Shown piece after piece: positions 8,772-17,226 of a stretch of DNA of 55,222 bases; positions within the stretch are counted from its first letter, which is position 1, and every line of letters begins with the position of its first letter. The notes under the pieces were generated by a model, which did not search any database, was not told the DNA's origin, and worked only from the letters and a program-made list of their open reading frames with translations. The translations under genes and the position numbers were made by a program. Origin of the DNA: an uncultured Pelagibacteraceae bacterium (GTDB lineage: Bacteria; Pseudomonadota; Alphaproteobacteria; Pelagibacterales; Pelagibacteraceae); NCBI GenBank assembly GCA_902536925.1, contig CACAZL010000007.1:1-55222 (forward strand). Reading direction: 5' to 3'.

Positions 8772-10097
8772 TTAACAGTCTAGAGTATTCTGTCTTTCCC
8801 ATTTTGTAATTGGTTTGGACTTATCAAATTTTTCGTTATCATTAAAATCTTTTAATTCCGAAGTCCTTAACTTGACATAACTTTTAATTACTTCTTTTCC
8901 AAATGCTTTATTCATTTCTTTATTATTTTCAATTTTATCAAGAGAATCTTTTAGTTCATTTGGTAATTTAGAAAGGTTTGGATATTTTTTATAATCCTCA
9001 TACATATTACAAAAAAGAGGTTTGCCAGGATTAATTCTTTTACTTAATCCCTCTATTCCTGCAGCTAATACACTAGCTTGAAGTAAATAAGGATTTGCGG
9101 ATCCATCCATAAGTCTTAGTTCAAATCTTCCCGGATCAGGAACCCTTATCATATGTGTACGGTTATTTCCTGTATATGATATACTGCTTGGAGACCATGT
9201 CGCGCCAGATTTTGTTGGTGCAGCATTTATTCGTCTGTAACTATTTATTGTTGGATTAAAAAAAGTAGATAAGGATGAAGCATGTCTCATGATGCCTCCT
9301 AAAAAGTTATAAGCGGTCTTGCTTAGCCCAAGTTTATCATTTTTATCAAGAAAGATATTTTTCTTCCCTTTCCATAAAGAAATATGGGCATGACATCCGT
9401 TACCAGTTAAATTTTCAAAAGGTTTTGGCATAAATGTTGCTCTTAAATCATGCTTTTCTGCAATAGTTTTAACCATAAATTTAAAGAAAGTGTGTCTATC
9501 AGCAGTTTTTAGACAATCTGAATAATCCCAATTCATTTCAAATTGCCCATTAGCATCTTCGTGGTCATTTTGATAAGGACCCCATCCCATTTCAATCATA
9601 CAATCACATATTTCTTTTATAAGCTCATATCTTCTCATTAAAGAAGACTGGTCATAACAAGGTTTAGATTGAGTATCTCTATTATCTGCAATTGTGTTCC
9701 CATCAGGAGAAATCAAAAAATACTCACACTCCACACCTGACTTCATGCTATATCCCAATTCAGATAATTTTTTTATTTGTTTTTTTAACATCACTCTTGG
9801 TGAAGCATCGACTGGTTTACCATTCATCCATAAATCTGAAGCCAACCAACCAACTTCTTTATTCCATGGTAGTTGAATTAAACTGTCAGGATCAGGTATT
9901 GCAAACATGTCAGAATCAGCTGGTGTCATATCTAGCCAAGCTGCAAACCCAGCAAATCCAGCGCCATCTACTTGCATATCTTTTATTGCATTAGCAGGAA
10001 CCAATTTTGATCTTAAGACACCAAATAAATCTACAAAACTTATCAAAAAATATTTAATTTTTTTTTGTTTTGAAATTTTAAATAAATTTTTTGCCAT
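8772..10097 (-). CDS. glnT: type III glutamate-ammonia ligase-like protein (GlnT)
   Basis: A glutamine synthetase-superfamily protein of 441 residues. Catalytic landmarks: the metal-binding ECEYFLISPDG segment, QNDHEDANGQFEMNW (conserved glutamates), NGCHAHISLW, the loop region SYRRINAAPTKSGATW and the C-terminal RVPDPGRFELRLMDGSANPYL. It resembles the GlnT group, which in several alphaproteobacteria travels with glxBCD/mgsABC and amtB, as here. It is a paralogue of the gmaS product about 5.6 kb upstream in the same block. Whether it uses ammonia, methylamine or another amine cannot be read from the sequence. Confidence 0.8.
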   Translation of the reverse strand: MAKNLFKISKQKKIKYFLISFVDLFGVLRSKLVPANAIKDMQVDGAGFAGFAAWLDMTPADSDMFAIPDPDSLIQLPWNKEVGWLASDLWMNGKPVDASPRVMLKKQIKKLSELGYSMKSGVECEYFLISPDGNTIADNRDTQSKPCYDQSSLMRRYELIKEICDCMIEMGWGPYQNDHEDANGQFEMNWDYSDCLKTADRHTFFKFMVKTIAEKHDLRATFMPKPFENLTGNGCHAHISLWKGKKNIFLDKNDKLGLSKTAYNFLGGIMRHASSLSTFFNPTINSYRRINAAPTKSGATWSPSSISYTGNNRTHMIRVPDPGRFELRLMDGSANPYLLQASVLAAGIEGLSKRINPGKPLFCNMYEDYKKYPNLSKLPNELKDSLDKIENNKEMNKAFGKEVIKSYVKLRTSELKDFNDNEKFDKSKPITKWERQNTLDC

Positions 10098-10114
10098 CTA
10101 ATAACGTAACACAA

Positions 10115-10279
10115 TTATTTAAAAAATGATAAAAAGAAATCTTTGTAATAAATTAAATTTACACCAATAATAATTAATATCGCTATAATTACTCCATACT
10201 TTGCTTTTGGCCATGCAAGACGTGCCATTTTGCTAGGAGTTTTATTTTCATTTTGATTATTTTCTTCAGAATTTTGCAT
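10115..10279 (-). CDS. 54-residue single-pass membrane protein
   Basis: I place the start at the ATG encoding MQNSEENN; the longer frame would begin at a GTG inside a terminator stem. The protein has a polar Asn/Glu-rich N-terminus, a short basic stretch (KMARLAWPKAKYG) and one hydrophobic helix at about residues 29-45 (VIIAILIIIGVNLIYY). No family is recognised. The ATG begins 1 base after the U-tract of the terminator-like hairpin and no Shine-Dalgarno is visible. It sits between an amtB-linked mini membrane protein and glnT, so a role in the amine/ammonium block is possible but unproven. Confidence 0.6.
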   Translation of the reverse strand: MQNSEENNQNENKTPSKMARLAWPKAKYGVIIAILIIIGVNLIYYKDFFLSFFK

Positions 10280-10280
10280 T

Positions 10281-10317
10281 AAAAAAAAAGAGGGCACAGT
10301 ATTTCATGCGCCCTCTT
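10281..10317 (-). terminator. intrinsic terminator-like hairpin after the amtB/mini-protein pair
   Basis: On the minus strand an 11-bp stem (AAGAGGGCGCA paired with TGTGCCCTCTT, one G-U pair) with an 8-base loop is followed by nine T residues. It would end or attenuate transcripts coming from amtB and the 73-residue gene. The next start codon, of the 54-residue protein, follows the T-tract by a single base. Confidence 0.8.
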
Positions 10318-10324
10318 AAAAGTT

Positions 10325-10546
10325 TTAACCGTCTGTTATATTGCTTTTCCAGTCGTTAGCACTTGGTTTTTTTCTGACAATTGCATTCATCTTACCATCT
10401 TCTTGTTTAGATGAAATAACATGCCAGCCAACCCAAATAAGAATTGCTATTATAACTAGCACTCCTTCCGAACCAACACCTGGATAGACAGATCCTTGTA
10501 CCTCAGAGGCACTTAAATGATCTATCCAATTTGATACTGTTGCCAT
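10325..10546 (-). CDS. 73-residue single-pass membrane protein linked to amtB
   Basis: Small protein starting MATVSNWIDHLSASEV, with one hydrophobic segment at about residues 28-45 (GVLVIIAILIWVGWHVI) and a polar, lysine-containing tail. A strong AGGAGGT ribosome-binding site lies 6 bases ahead of the ATG, and the gene begins 13 bases after the amtB stop, so it is real and cotranscribed with amtB. No known family is recognised. The tight linkage and single helix suggest an accessory peptide of the transporter, analogous in layout to other small membrane regulators; that is inference. Confidence 0.75.
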   Translation of the reverse strand: MATVSNWIDHLSASEVQGSVYPGVGSEGVLVIIAILIWVGWHVISSKQEDGKMNAIVRKKPSANDWKSNITDG

Positions 10547-10559
10547 TTACATACCTCCT

Positions 10560-11960
10560 TTATCTACTGGCTGAGACTACAGCTTTTTCGTCTTCTTTAG
10601 CCTCTTCCATAATTGTATAGTCAAGTCCTGCAAGCTCTACTTCTCTTGGTATTCTTAATTTACCCATTCCGTGAAGAACTTTTGCAATTATATATCCAGG
10701 AAGCATACCTAGCACAAAAAACATTATTATTGCGCCGATAAACATTCCAAGGGGATTAATTGCTGCATAATTAGTTCCATCCCACATAGCTCCAACACTG
10801 TATCCAGATGAAGGATAACCATTTAAAACAAAACCACATATTACAAGACCAACAAATCCAGCATAACCATGAACAGCTACCGCTCCAACTGCATCGTCGA
10901 TTTTATATTTTTTCTCGACCCAGTAATGCATTTTGTAAGCTATAACTACTCCGATCATACCGATTATCATTGATTGTATTGGATGATATAAATCATTACC
11001 TGCAGATGCACATATTATTCCCGCAAGTCCTGATGAATAAGTCCAGAAAGGATCTCCCTTCGAGACCACATATCCTGCTAACAACCCTCCAGATAACGAC
11101 ATTAAAAAGTTCATCGTTATTCCACTAAGTGTGGTTGGAGTTAGGTAGATGTTCGTTGCAGTAAAGAAAGTTACACCTTCCATACCGTATTCAGGTCCAA
11201 GATCATAAATCGGAACATTACATGCTGCATAAAAGCCCCAAAAACCTGTATATATTAAGAATAATCCAACAGTCACCAACCAAGGATTTCTTGGTCCAAT
11301 GTTTCTTGGTTCTCCGCTAGATGAAAATTTTCCAATTCTTGGTCCTAAAACAATTAGAACACCTAAAGCAAAACCTCCGGCAATTGCGTGAATTACTCCA
11401 GAAGCATAAGCATCGTGATATCCTAATATTTTTAACATCCATCCATCAAAATGCCATCCCCATGAAGCATCTATTGTCCAGAAAACAGATCCAATTGCAA
11501 TTGCAAGTATTCCAAATGCAAAAGTAGTTATTCTTTCAATAACCGCTCCAGATACAATTGATGCTGCAGTCCATGAAAATAATAAAAAAGCTGCCCAGAA
11601 GACACCCATTATATGATCATTAAGATTTACGGCCATCAATGCATTTGTAGGGTTAGCAAGATCATTTCCACCAAATCCACCTCCAAGAACTAGACCCGTA
11701 CTTTCGGTCATAATTGAAGGAGCTAATCCAGGTCCTGTTGGAAATGCCCAGTATATCCACCAACCAAAGAAAAACCATGTGACTGTTACCAGTGGTATCA
11801 GCATTGTATTTTTCATAAGAGTGTGTTGGTGATGTTTGTAACGAGATGCCCCAACTTCATACATACAGAAACCCACGTGGATCAAAAACATAAGAACCAC
11901 AGTTACCCAATAGTAAAATTCTGTAAATAAGGTTGTGAGAGCACCTAATTGATCAGTCAT
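10560..11960 (-). CDS. amtB: Amt/MEP family ammonium (or methylammonium) transporter
   Basis: A 466-residue polytopic protein with about 11 membrane helices. The two conserved pore histidines can be seen in YASGVIHAIAGGFALG and GAVAVHGYAGFVG, and the region WTAASIVSGAVIERITTFAFG matches the Amt fold. It is a divergent Amt type rather than the classic E. coli-like form. The promoter candidate at 11989-12017 and an AGGAG site 7 bases from the ATG indicate its own transcription start, independent of the mgs genes 117 bases upstream. Position beside gmaS/mgsABC suggests handling of ammonium or methylammonium in methylated-amine metabolism, though substrate preference is not visible. Confidence 0.93.
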   Translation of the reverse strand: MTDQLGALTTLFTEFYYWVTVVLMFLIHVGFCMYEVGASRYKHHQHTLMKNTMLIPLVTVTWFFFGWWIYWAFPTGPGLAPSIMTESTGLVLGGGFGGNDLANPTNALMAVNLNDHIMGVFWAAFLLFSWTAASIVSGAVIERITTFAFGILAIAIGSVFWTIDASWGWHFDGWMLKILGYHDAYASGVIHAIAGGFALGVLIVLGPRIGKFSSSGEPRNIGPRNPWLVTVGLFLIYTGFWGFYAACNVPIYDLGPEYGMEGVTFFTATNIYLTPTTLSGITMNFLMSLSGGLLAGYVVSKGDPFWTYSSGLAGIICASAGNDLYHPIQSMIIGMIGVVIAYKMHYWVEKKYKIDDAVGAVAVHGYAGFVGLVICGFVLNGYPSSGYSVGAMWDGTNYAAINPLGMFIGAIIMFFVLGMLPGYIIAKVLHGMGKLRIPREVELAGLDYTIMEEAKEDEKAVVSASR

Positions 11961-11988
11961 ATTTCTCTCTCCTATTAATAGTTAATAG

Positions 11989-12017
11989 ACTCTATGAAAT
12001 TTTTTTTACGCTGACAA
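11989..12017 (-). promoter_or_regulatory. candidate sigma-70 promoter of amtB
   Basis: Minus-strand TTGTCA (12017-12012) and TAGAGT (11994-11989) are separated by exactly 17 bases, giving a predicted start about 20 bases before the amtB ATG. The -10 match is 4 of 6. The leader includes the palindrome CTATTAATAG at 11972-11981 directly ahead of the ribosome-binding site, whose meaning is unknown. Confidence 0.5.
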
Positions 12018-12077
12018 TTTTATTTTATTTATAAAAAGTAGAAGTTAATAATTATTTTATCAACTTGAAATTGAAAA

Positions 12078-12488
12078 TTAGAATTTTAAATATGCTTTTT
12101 TAAGATCAACCAGAGGATGATTCGGCGACATTTGAAACTTTACCAATAATTCTCTAGCTATCATATCTCTATCCTGCTGATTGTTAGGTAATTTTATTTT
12201 ACTTGGTATCGTTACCCAACCATTAGCATTTCTATCAAAAACAGCAGGTCTATTTTCTTCATAACCCATATGAACATCTTCTAACCAATTAAGATCGTCC
12301 CAACCCATAGCTTCTATATATTTTTTTAAAAATGGAGTTAGTCGACTATAGTCAGGTAAAAGATTAACGTCATATCGGTAGCCAATTGTTTGGCCAATCA
12401 TTTTTTCTCTTGCAGTTTCTTTTTTCTTTCCTAATTGACCTTTAATCTCTTTTGATTTGACTTTTTTCTTACCTTTTTTCTTTGGCAT
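12078..12488 (-). CDS. conserved unknown protein downstream of mgsC
   Basis: This 136-residue protein has a very lysine-rich N-terminus (MPKKKGKKKVKSKEIKG) followed by a compact, probably globular region containing YRYDVNLLPDYSRLTPF, YIEAMGWDDLNWLEDVHMG and NRPAVFDRNANGWVTIPSKI. No domain is recognised. It begins 8 bases after the mgsC stop and ends the mgs gene run before amtB, so it is presumably made together with N-methylglutamate synthase. An accessory or assembly subunit of that enzyme is a reasonable but untested idea. The basic tail could equally bind nucleic acid. Confidence 0.75.
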   Translation of the reverse strand: MPKKKGKKKVKSKEIKGQLGKKKETAREKMIGQTIGYRYDVNLLPDYSRLTPFLKKYIEAMGWDDLNWLEDVHMGYEENRPAVFDRNANGWVTIPSKIKLPNNQQDRDMIARELLVKFQMSPNHPLVDLKKAYLKF

Positions 12489-12496
12489 GTTTGCTA

Positions 12497-13888
12497 TTAG
12501 ATTTTATGGAAATCTTTAACTCCTACTGTATGATTTGTTCCTGCAAGAGGTACTTTAGCTAAAGCAGAAGCCTCCATTGTTAATGCAGCCATATCTTCTG
12601 GTTCAAGAGAGTGAATATTTGTTTTTCCACATGCTCTAGCCAACAATTGAGCCTCCAATGTCATCGCATGCAAGTAATTATATACTCTTAATGCTGCATC
12701 ATCAGGATTTAATCTTTTTCTTAATTTAGGATCTTGAGTAGCAACTCCTACCGGACATCTACCCGTATGACAGTGATAGCAATGACCTGCGGGAACACCC
12801 ATTTCTTTTTCAAAGTTAGATTCTGGTATTTCCTTATTACAATTTAAAGCCACCATTGCACCTGTTCCAATTGCAATTGCGTCTGCACCAAGCGCTAAAG
12901 CTTTAGCCATATCCGCTCCATCTCTAACACCACCTGCATAAATTAAAGTTACTTTTCCAGTTTTACCTACATCATCCAAAGCTCTTCTTGCTTCTCTAAT
13001 TCCAGCAATTCCTGGGATACCTGTGTTTGCAGCTGCAATGTGTGGTCCAGCACCAGTTGAACCTTCCATTCCATCAAGATAAATTGAGTCTGGATCACAT
13101 TTTGCTGCCATCCTTACATCATCATACACTTTAGCTGCTCCAAGTTTTAATTGAATTGGCACTTTGTTTTTTGTTAATTCTCTTAGCTCTTGAACTTTTA
13201 AAGCTAAATCATCTGGACCCAACCAATCAGGATGTCTTGCCGGAGATCTTTGATCAATACCTGCAGGTAGTGATCTCATTTCTGCAACTTGGTCAGTAAC
13301 TTTTTGACCCATCAAATGACCACCCATTCCAACTTTTTGTCCTTGTCCAATAAAAACCTCAATTCCATCAGCTAGTTGAGCATGGTGTGGGTTAAAACCG
13401 TATCTTGATTGTATGCACTGATAAAACCATTTTTCTGAATATCTTCTCTCATCTGGTATCATTCCACCTTCACCAGAACATGTTGCGCTACCAGCCATTG
13501 TAGCACCTCTAGCTAATGCAGTTTTCGCTTCATAAGATAAGGCTCCAAAACTCATACCCGTAATGTAAACTGGAATATCAAGCTCAATTGGATTTTCACA
13601 TCTTGGACCAATAATAGTTTTGGTCTCACATTTTTCTCTGTAACCTTCAATTACAAATCTTGTTAATGTACCTGGCAAGAAAACTAGATCATCAAAAGTA
13701 GGTATCTTTTTCATCAAAGCCATTCCTCTCATTCTGTATCTTCCTAATTCCGCTTTGATGTGAATGTCGTCCATAACTTCTGGAGTAAAAATAGCGTTGT
13801 GTCCCAACAAACTTTTATTTCTTGAAGCTATTCCATTATCATTAGAATGTCCGTTTGACTTTCCATTACCATTTTTTTTCTTTGCCAT
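12497..13888 (-). CDS. mgsC: N-methylglutamate synthase, FMN/glutamate-synthase-like subunit
   Basis: 463 residues homologous to the FMN-binding synthase domain of glutamate synthase (GlxD/MgsC group). Features include ITGMSFGALSYEAKTALARG, GEGGMIPDERRYSEKWFYQ, KLGAAKVYDDVRMAAKC, the FMN phosphate-site glycines LIYAGGVRDGADMAKALALGAD and the cysteine cluster HCYHCHTGRCPVGVATQ, resembling the 3Fe-4S ligands of GltB. With MgsA and MgsB it would convert gamma-glutamylmethylamide plus glutamate or 2-oxoglutarate to N-methylglutamate. The N-terminus is a Gly/Asn/Lys-rich tail of about 25 residues. A GGAG site precedes the ATG. If the context were ignored, a generic glutamate-synthase-like role would be the alternative. 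Confidence 0.88.
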   Translation of the reverse strand: MAKKKNGNGKSNGHSNDNGIASRNKSLLGHNAIFTPEVMDDIHIKAELGRYRMRGMALMKKIPTFDDLVFLPGTLTRFVIEGYREKCETKTIIGPRCENPIELDIPVYITGMSFGALSYEAKTALARGATMAGSATCSGEGGMIPDERRYSEKWFYQCIQSRYGFNPHHAQLADGIEVFIGQGQKVGMGGHLMGQKVTDQVAEMRSLPAGIDQRSPARHPDWLGPDDLALKVQELRELTKNKVPIQLKLGAAKVYDDVRMAAKCDPDSIYLDGMEGSTGAGPHIAAANTGIPGIAGIREARRALDDVGKTGKVTLIYAGGVRDGADMAKALALGADAIAIGTGAMVALNCNKEIPESNFEKEMGVPAGHCYHCHTGRCPVGVATQDPKLRKRLNPDDAALRVYNYLHAMTLEAQLLARACGKTNIHSLEPEDMAALTMEASALAKVPLAGTNHTVGVKDFHKI

Positions 13889-14743
13889 TTAAATTGCTCC
13901 TTTTTTTTCTGTAGGTTCAAGAGCGTCGTAATTCCAAAGTTTTTTTCCTGCTACAACTTTGGTCATCTTAGAAACATCGAAATTTTCTCCGATCTCCGCA
14001 ACCTTTAATTTTCTTTTAAGCCAGTCTTGATCTGAATCAGTTAATTCAGCTTCGACAGCATCACTACCAAATGATCCAATTTTTCCACCTACAAAAATTG
14101 TCCCATCATACATAGAGTCACCTAGATTTATACCTACGTCACCCAAGATTATTATTCTGCCTCTTTGCATCATAAAACCTGTAAAAGCACCAGCATCTCC
14201 ACCAATAATTATTGTTCCACCTTTTTGATCAATTCCTGTTCTGGCACCTACGCTTCCTTTGCATATCAGATCTCCACCTCTAATTGCCGCACCAAAACAA
14301 GATCCTGCGTTTTTTTCAATTACTACTTTTCCTGCCATCATATTTTCTGCACATGACCATCCCACTCTTCCATTAATTCTAACAATAGGACCATCCATTG
14401 ATCCACATCCAAAGTATCCCAAACTACCTTCAAAAATTAAATTTAATTTATTGAGAATTCCAACTCCCAAGCTATGTTTTCCCTGTGGGTTCTTTATTAC
14501 AATAGTTCCGTATCCATCTTTCATTAATTCATCAATTTTTTTATTTGCTTCACGACAATCCATGTTTTTAACGTCAATTTCAGTTCTTTTGTTAAAATCT
14601 ACATCATATGTCCCAAAGTAATAAAAATTCTCTGCCTCATCTGGATTAAAAAATTTTTGTTGTGTTTTTCCAGTTAAGACTTCTGTATGAAGTCCCATTG
14701 ATTGAGCTTTACTTTTTTTTTCTGATGTTTTTAAATTTGCCAT
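13889..14743 (-). CDS. mgsB: N-methylglutamate synthase, GXGXG beta-helix subunit
   Basis: A 284-residue protein made mainly of the GXGXG repeat fold found at the C-terminus of the large subunit of glutamate synthase: repeated short glycine-turn motifs such as GYFGCGSMDGPIVRINGRVG, GAAIRGGDLICKGSVGARTG, GGTIIIGGDAGAFTG and GRIIILGDVGINLG, about one turn per 18-20 residues. It is the MgsB/GlxC component and probably a structural bridge between the amidotransferase and synthase subunits. The start overlaps mgsA by 13 bases with a GGAGAAG site, and its stop touches the mgsC start region, so the three subunits are translated in order. Confidence 0.9.
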   Translation of the reverse strand: MANLKTSEKKSKAQSMGLHTEVLTGKTQQKFFNPDEAENFYYFGTYDVDFNKRTEIDVKNMDCREANKKIDELMKDGYGTIVIKNPQGKHSLGVGILNKLNLIFEGSLGYFGCGSMDGPIVRINGRVGWSCAENMMAGKVVIEKNAGSCFGAAIRGGDLICKGSVGARTGIDQKGGTIIIGGDAGAFTGFMMQRGRIIILGDVGINLGDSMYDGTIFVGGKIGSFGSDAVEAELTDSDQDWLKRKLKVAEIGENFDVSKMTKVVAGKKLWNYDALEPTEKKGAI

Positions 14744-15672
14744 ACTTTAACTTCTCCATCAAAAGGATCATAAGTTTCGATTTCTTGTGGTAATATTGAT
14801 CTTATTGCAATTTCCTCTGACCCCATTGCAACTAAATCATCTGACTCATACAATACTAGTGGTTTTGCAGCCATTGTATCTTTCGCCATTCCTAAGCTAT
14901 CTTTTGTTGCAACAAAATAAGTAAATACCCCATCTAAACCGACGAGAGACTCTTTCATTCCCTCTTCTAATGTAGCTCCATTTCTCATTTTTTCTGCAAG
15001 ATATACAGCGATTAATTCAGAGTCACATTCTGACATAAATCTCATGCCCTTGTTTTCCAATACTCTTCTATTATTCCAATAGTTTGTTAATTGTCCATTA
15101 TGAACGACTGATACATCGCTAAAAGGATAGCCCCAAAATGGGTGAGCAGATTTAATATCCACTCCCGACTCTGTTGCCATTCTAGCATGACCAATTGCAT
15201 GTGTCCCGACAACTTTATCTAAATTATATCTGTTACAAACAACTTCAGCGTTTCCTAGATCTTTAATTACTTCTAGAGATTTTCCCATAGATAATATTTC
15301 TACACCTTCAACGCTTTCTATTTTTTGAGAAAATTCCATTAAATCTTTGTCATACTGAATTTCATATCGTAATGAATAAGGAAGAATTCTATCTTCTTTT
15401 ATCACCTTAGCGCCTAGCTCAGAAAGATAAGAATCAACAATTTTTTTTCTTTCATCATAAACTGATACATCTTCTTTTACAGAAGAGCTTCCCTCTGCAA
15501 CATTTTCACCAACCTTAAATCGCATGATGAAATTTTCTCCATCAGTTTTTCCATACAAAGCATATCCAGTTGAGTCCTCACCTCTATGCTTTAATGCTTG
15601 AAGCATACCTTGAAGTTCAAAACCAACGTTTGATGTATTTCCTCTATGAATTAATCCTGCTATTCCGCACAT
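14731..15672 (-). CDS. mgsA: N-methylglutamate synthase, class II amidotransferase subunit
   Basis: I start the gene at the ATG that gives MCGIAGLIHRG, because class II (Ntn) amidotransferases need the catalytic cysteine at residue 2; a longer frame upstream would bury it. The 313-residue protein has HARMATESG, HPFWGYPFSDVSVVHNGQLTNYW and SECDSELIAVYLA, all typical of the GlxB/MgsA glutaminase-like subunit. It releases the amine group from the gamma-glutamyl amide for transfer in the complex. It lies 17 bases after gmaS and overlaps mgsB, fixing it in the methylamine operon. Confidence 0.9.
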   Translation of the reverse strand: MCGIAGLIHRGNTSNVGFELQGMLQALKHRGEDSTGYALYGKTDGENFIMRFKVGENVAEGSSSVKEDVSVYDERKKIVDSYLSELGAKVIKEDRILPYSLRYEIQYDKDLMEFSQKIESVEGVEILSMGKSLEVIKDLGNAEVVCNRYNLDKVVGTHAIGHARMATESGVDIKSAHPFWGYPFSDVSVVHNGQLTNYWNNRRVLENKGMRFMSECDSELIAVYLAEKMRNGATLEEGMKESLVGLDGVFTYFVATKDSLGMAKDTMAAKPLVLYESDDLVAMGSEEIAIRSILPQEIETYDPFDGEVKVWQI

Positions 15673-15689
15673 ATAATTTCCATATTGAA

Positions 15690-17159
15690 TTATGGTAAAC
15701 AATCCAGATAAGTATCAAGATCCCATTGTGTTGTTGCACCTAAGAATTTTTCCCACTCATCTCGTTTGTACCAATTAAATACTTTATACATTTCATCTGG
15801 CATTGATGATTTTATTACTTCATCTTCCGCCAATCTATCTAAAGCTTCACCTAAACTTAGCGGAAGTTTTTTAACATCTTTACCAGCTTTTTGAGCTTCA
15901 TATATATTTCGAGACTCAGGTTTAGCTGGTTTCATTTTTTTAGATATTCCTTCATCACAAGCTTTAAGCAATGCTGCACCTAATAAATATGGATTATGCA
16001 TAGAATCAACTGATCTGTACTCAAATCTGCCCGGGGCTGATACTCTTAAACCACAAGTTCTATTTTGATAACCCCAGTCAGCATATACTGGAGCCCAAAA
16101 ACCTTGATCCCATAACCTTCTATATGAGTTCACTGTCGAAGAACCAATTGCTGTTAAAGCTGGTAAATGTTTCATTATCCCTGCAATTGATTGTAAACCA
16201 ATTTTTCCAGGTAATTGCATATCCTTAGTATCCGGCATGAAAGTATTAGTTCCACCTGATACATAACTAAACACTTCTTCTACACCTGGAAGTTTTTTGT
16301 TACCTAATTTATTTACAGATACTTTTCCACCTTTCCATAAAGACATGTTTGTGTGACATCCACTCGCTGAAACCCCCATAAATGGTTTAGTCATGAAGCA
16401 AGCAATAAGATTATGTTCTCTTGCTACCTGAGCACAAATTTGTCGATATGTAGATAATCTATCTGCGTTTCTTAAAACGTTATCAAATGTCCAGTTAAGT
16501 TCTAATTGGCCAGGAGCATCTTCATGGTCACCTTGGATCATATCAAGACCCATCGCTTTTGCATATTCAATAACCTTCATAAAGACAGGTCTTAAAGATT
16601 CAAATTGGTCTATATGATAACAGAACGGTTTTGAAAAACCTTGTCCAGTTGGAGTTCCGTCAGGATTTTTTGTTAACCACATCATTTCAGGCTCTGTTCC
16701 AACTCTTAATTCTAATCCATGTTTCTTTTTGAACTCATTCATGAAAATTCTAAGATTACCTCTGCAGTCACTTGTTAAATGACCGCCTGGATTTTTTCTT
16801 TCTTCTCTATTTCTAAAACATGTAACAAAAACTCTTCCAACTCTCTTATCCCAAGGCAATTGAACAAAAGTTTCTGGATCAGGTATTCCTACCAATTCCA
16901 TAGCTTCTGGACCATAACCAATATAATTATTATGACGATCTAAAAATAAGTTTGCTGTTGCTCCATAAACCAATTGAAAACCTTTTTCTGCAGTTCTTTC
17001 CCAGTGGTCCGCTGGTATTCCTTTTCCAACAACTCTACCAGTTACTGAAATAAATTGATAATAGATATAAGTAATTCCTAATTCGTTTATTTTTTCTCTA
17101 ACCTTTTTGACGAGTTTAGCTCTACCTGGTTGGTTTACGTGTTTTTCAAGATCCGTCAT
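15690..17159 (-). CDS. gmaS: gamma-glutamylmethylamide synthetase
   Basis: A glutamine synthetase-fold ligase of 489 residues that would join methylamine to glutamate using ATP, the entry step of the N-methylglutamate route. Visible catalytic parts: RVGTEPEMMWL (metal-binding glutamate), IQGDHEDAPGQLELNW, ASGCHTNMSLW, NSYRRLWDQGFWAPVYADW and RVSAPGRFEYRSVDSMHNPYL. The direct adjacency to mgsA, mgsB and mgsC, with the tdm gene a few kb upstream, separates it from housekeeping glutamine synthetase. A strong AAGGGGGA site precedes the ATG. An inverted TTTTCAG/CTGAAAA pair with a 13-base spacer lies upstream (17175-17201). Confidence 0.92.
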   Translation of the reverse strand: MTDLEKHVNQPGRAKLVKKVREKINELGITYIYYQFISVTGRVVGKGIPADHWERTAEKGFQLVYGATANLFLDRHNNYIGYGPEAMELVGIPDPETFVQLPWDKRVGRVFVTCFRNREERKNPGGHLTSDCRGNLRIFMNEFKKKHGLELRVGTEPEMMWLTKNPDGTPTGQGFSKPFCYHIDQFESLRPVFMKVIEYAKAMGLDMIQGDHEDAPGQLELNWTFDNVLRNADRLSTYRQICAQVAREHNLIACFMTKPFMGVSASGCHTNMSLWKGGKVSVNKLGNKKLPGVEEVFSYVSGGTNTFMPDTKDMQLPGKIGLQSIAGIMKHLPALTAIGSSTVNSYRRLWDQGFWAPVYADWGYQNRTCGLRVSAPGRFEYRSVDSMHNPYLLGAALLKACDEGISKKMKPAKPESRNIYEAQKAGKDVKKLPLSLGEALDRLAEDEVIKSSMPDEMYKVFNWYKRDEWEKFLGATTQWDLDTYLDCLP

Positions 17160-17226
17160 TCTTCCCCCTTTGAATTTTCAGATCAAAAAGGTAACTGAAA
17201 AAAAAACGTTTGTCTACTTAGATAAA

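Noticed and set aside
9692-10101. Several overlapping open frames on the plus strand opposite glnT
   Set aside because: They lie antisense within a clear glutamine-synthetase-family gene and their translations show no recognisable domain or signal.
10280-10297. GTG start giving six extra residues to the 54-residue protein
   Set aside because: The GTG lies in the right arm of the terminator stem, so the ATG after the T-tract is more believable.
14165-14621. Plus-strand open frames opposite mgsB
   Set aside because: Translations are Ser/Thr/Pro/Cys-rich shadows of the Gly-rich beta-helix gene; no start context or homology.
15673-15702. Longer start for mgsA
   Set aside because: It would remove the catalytic Cys from residue 2, which a class II amidotransferase requires.
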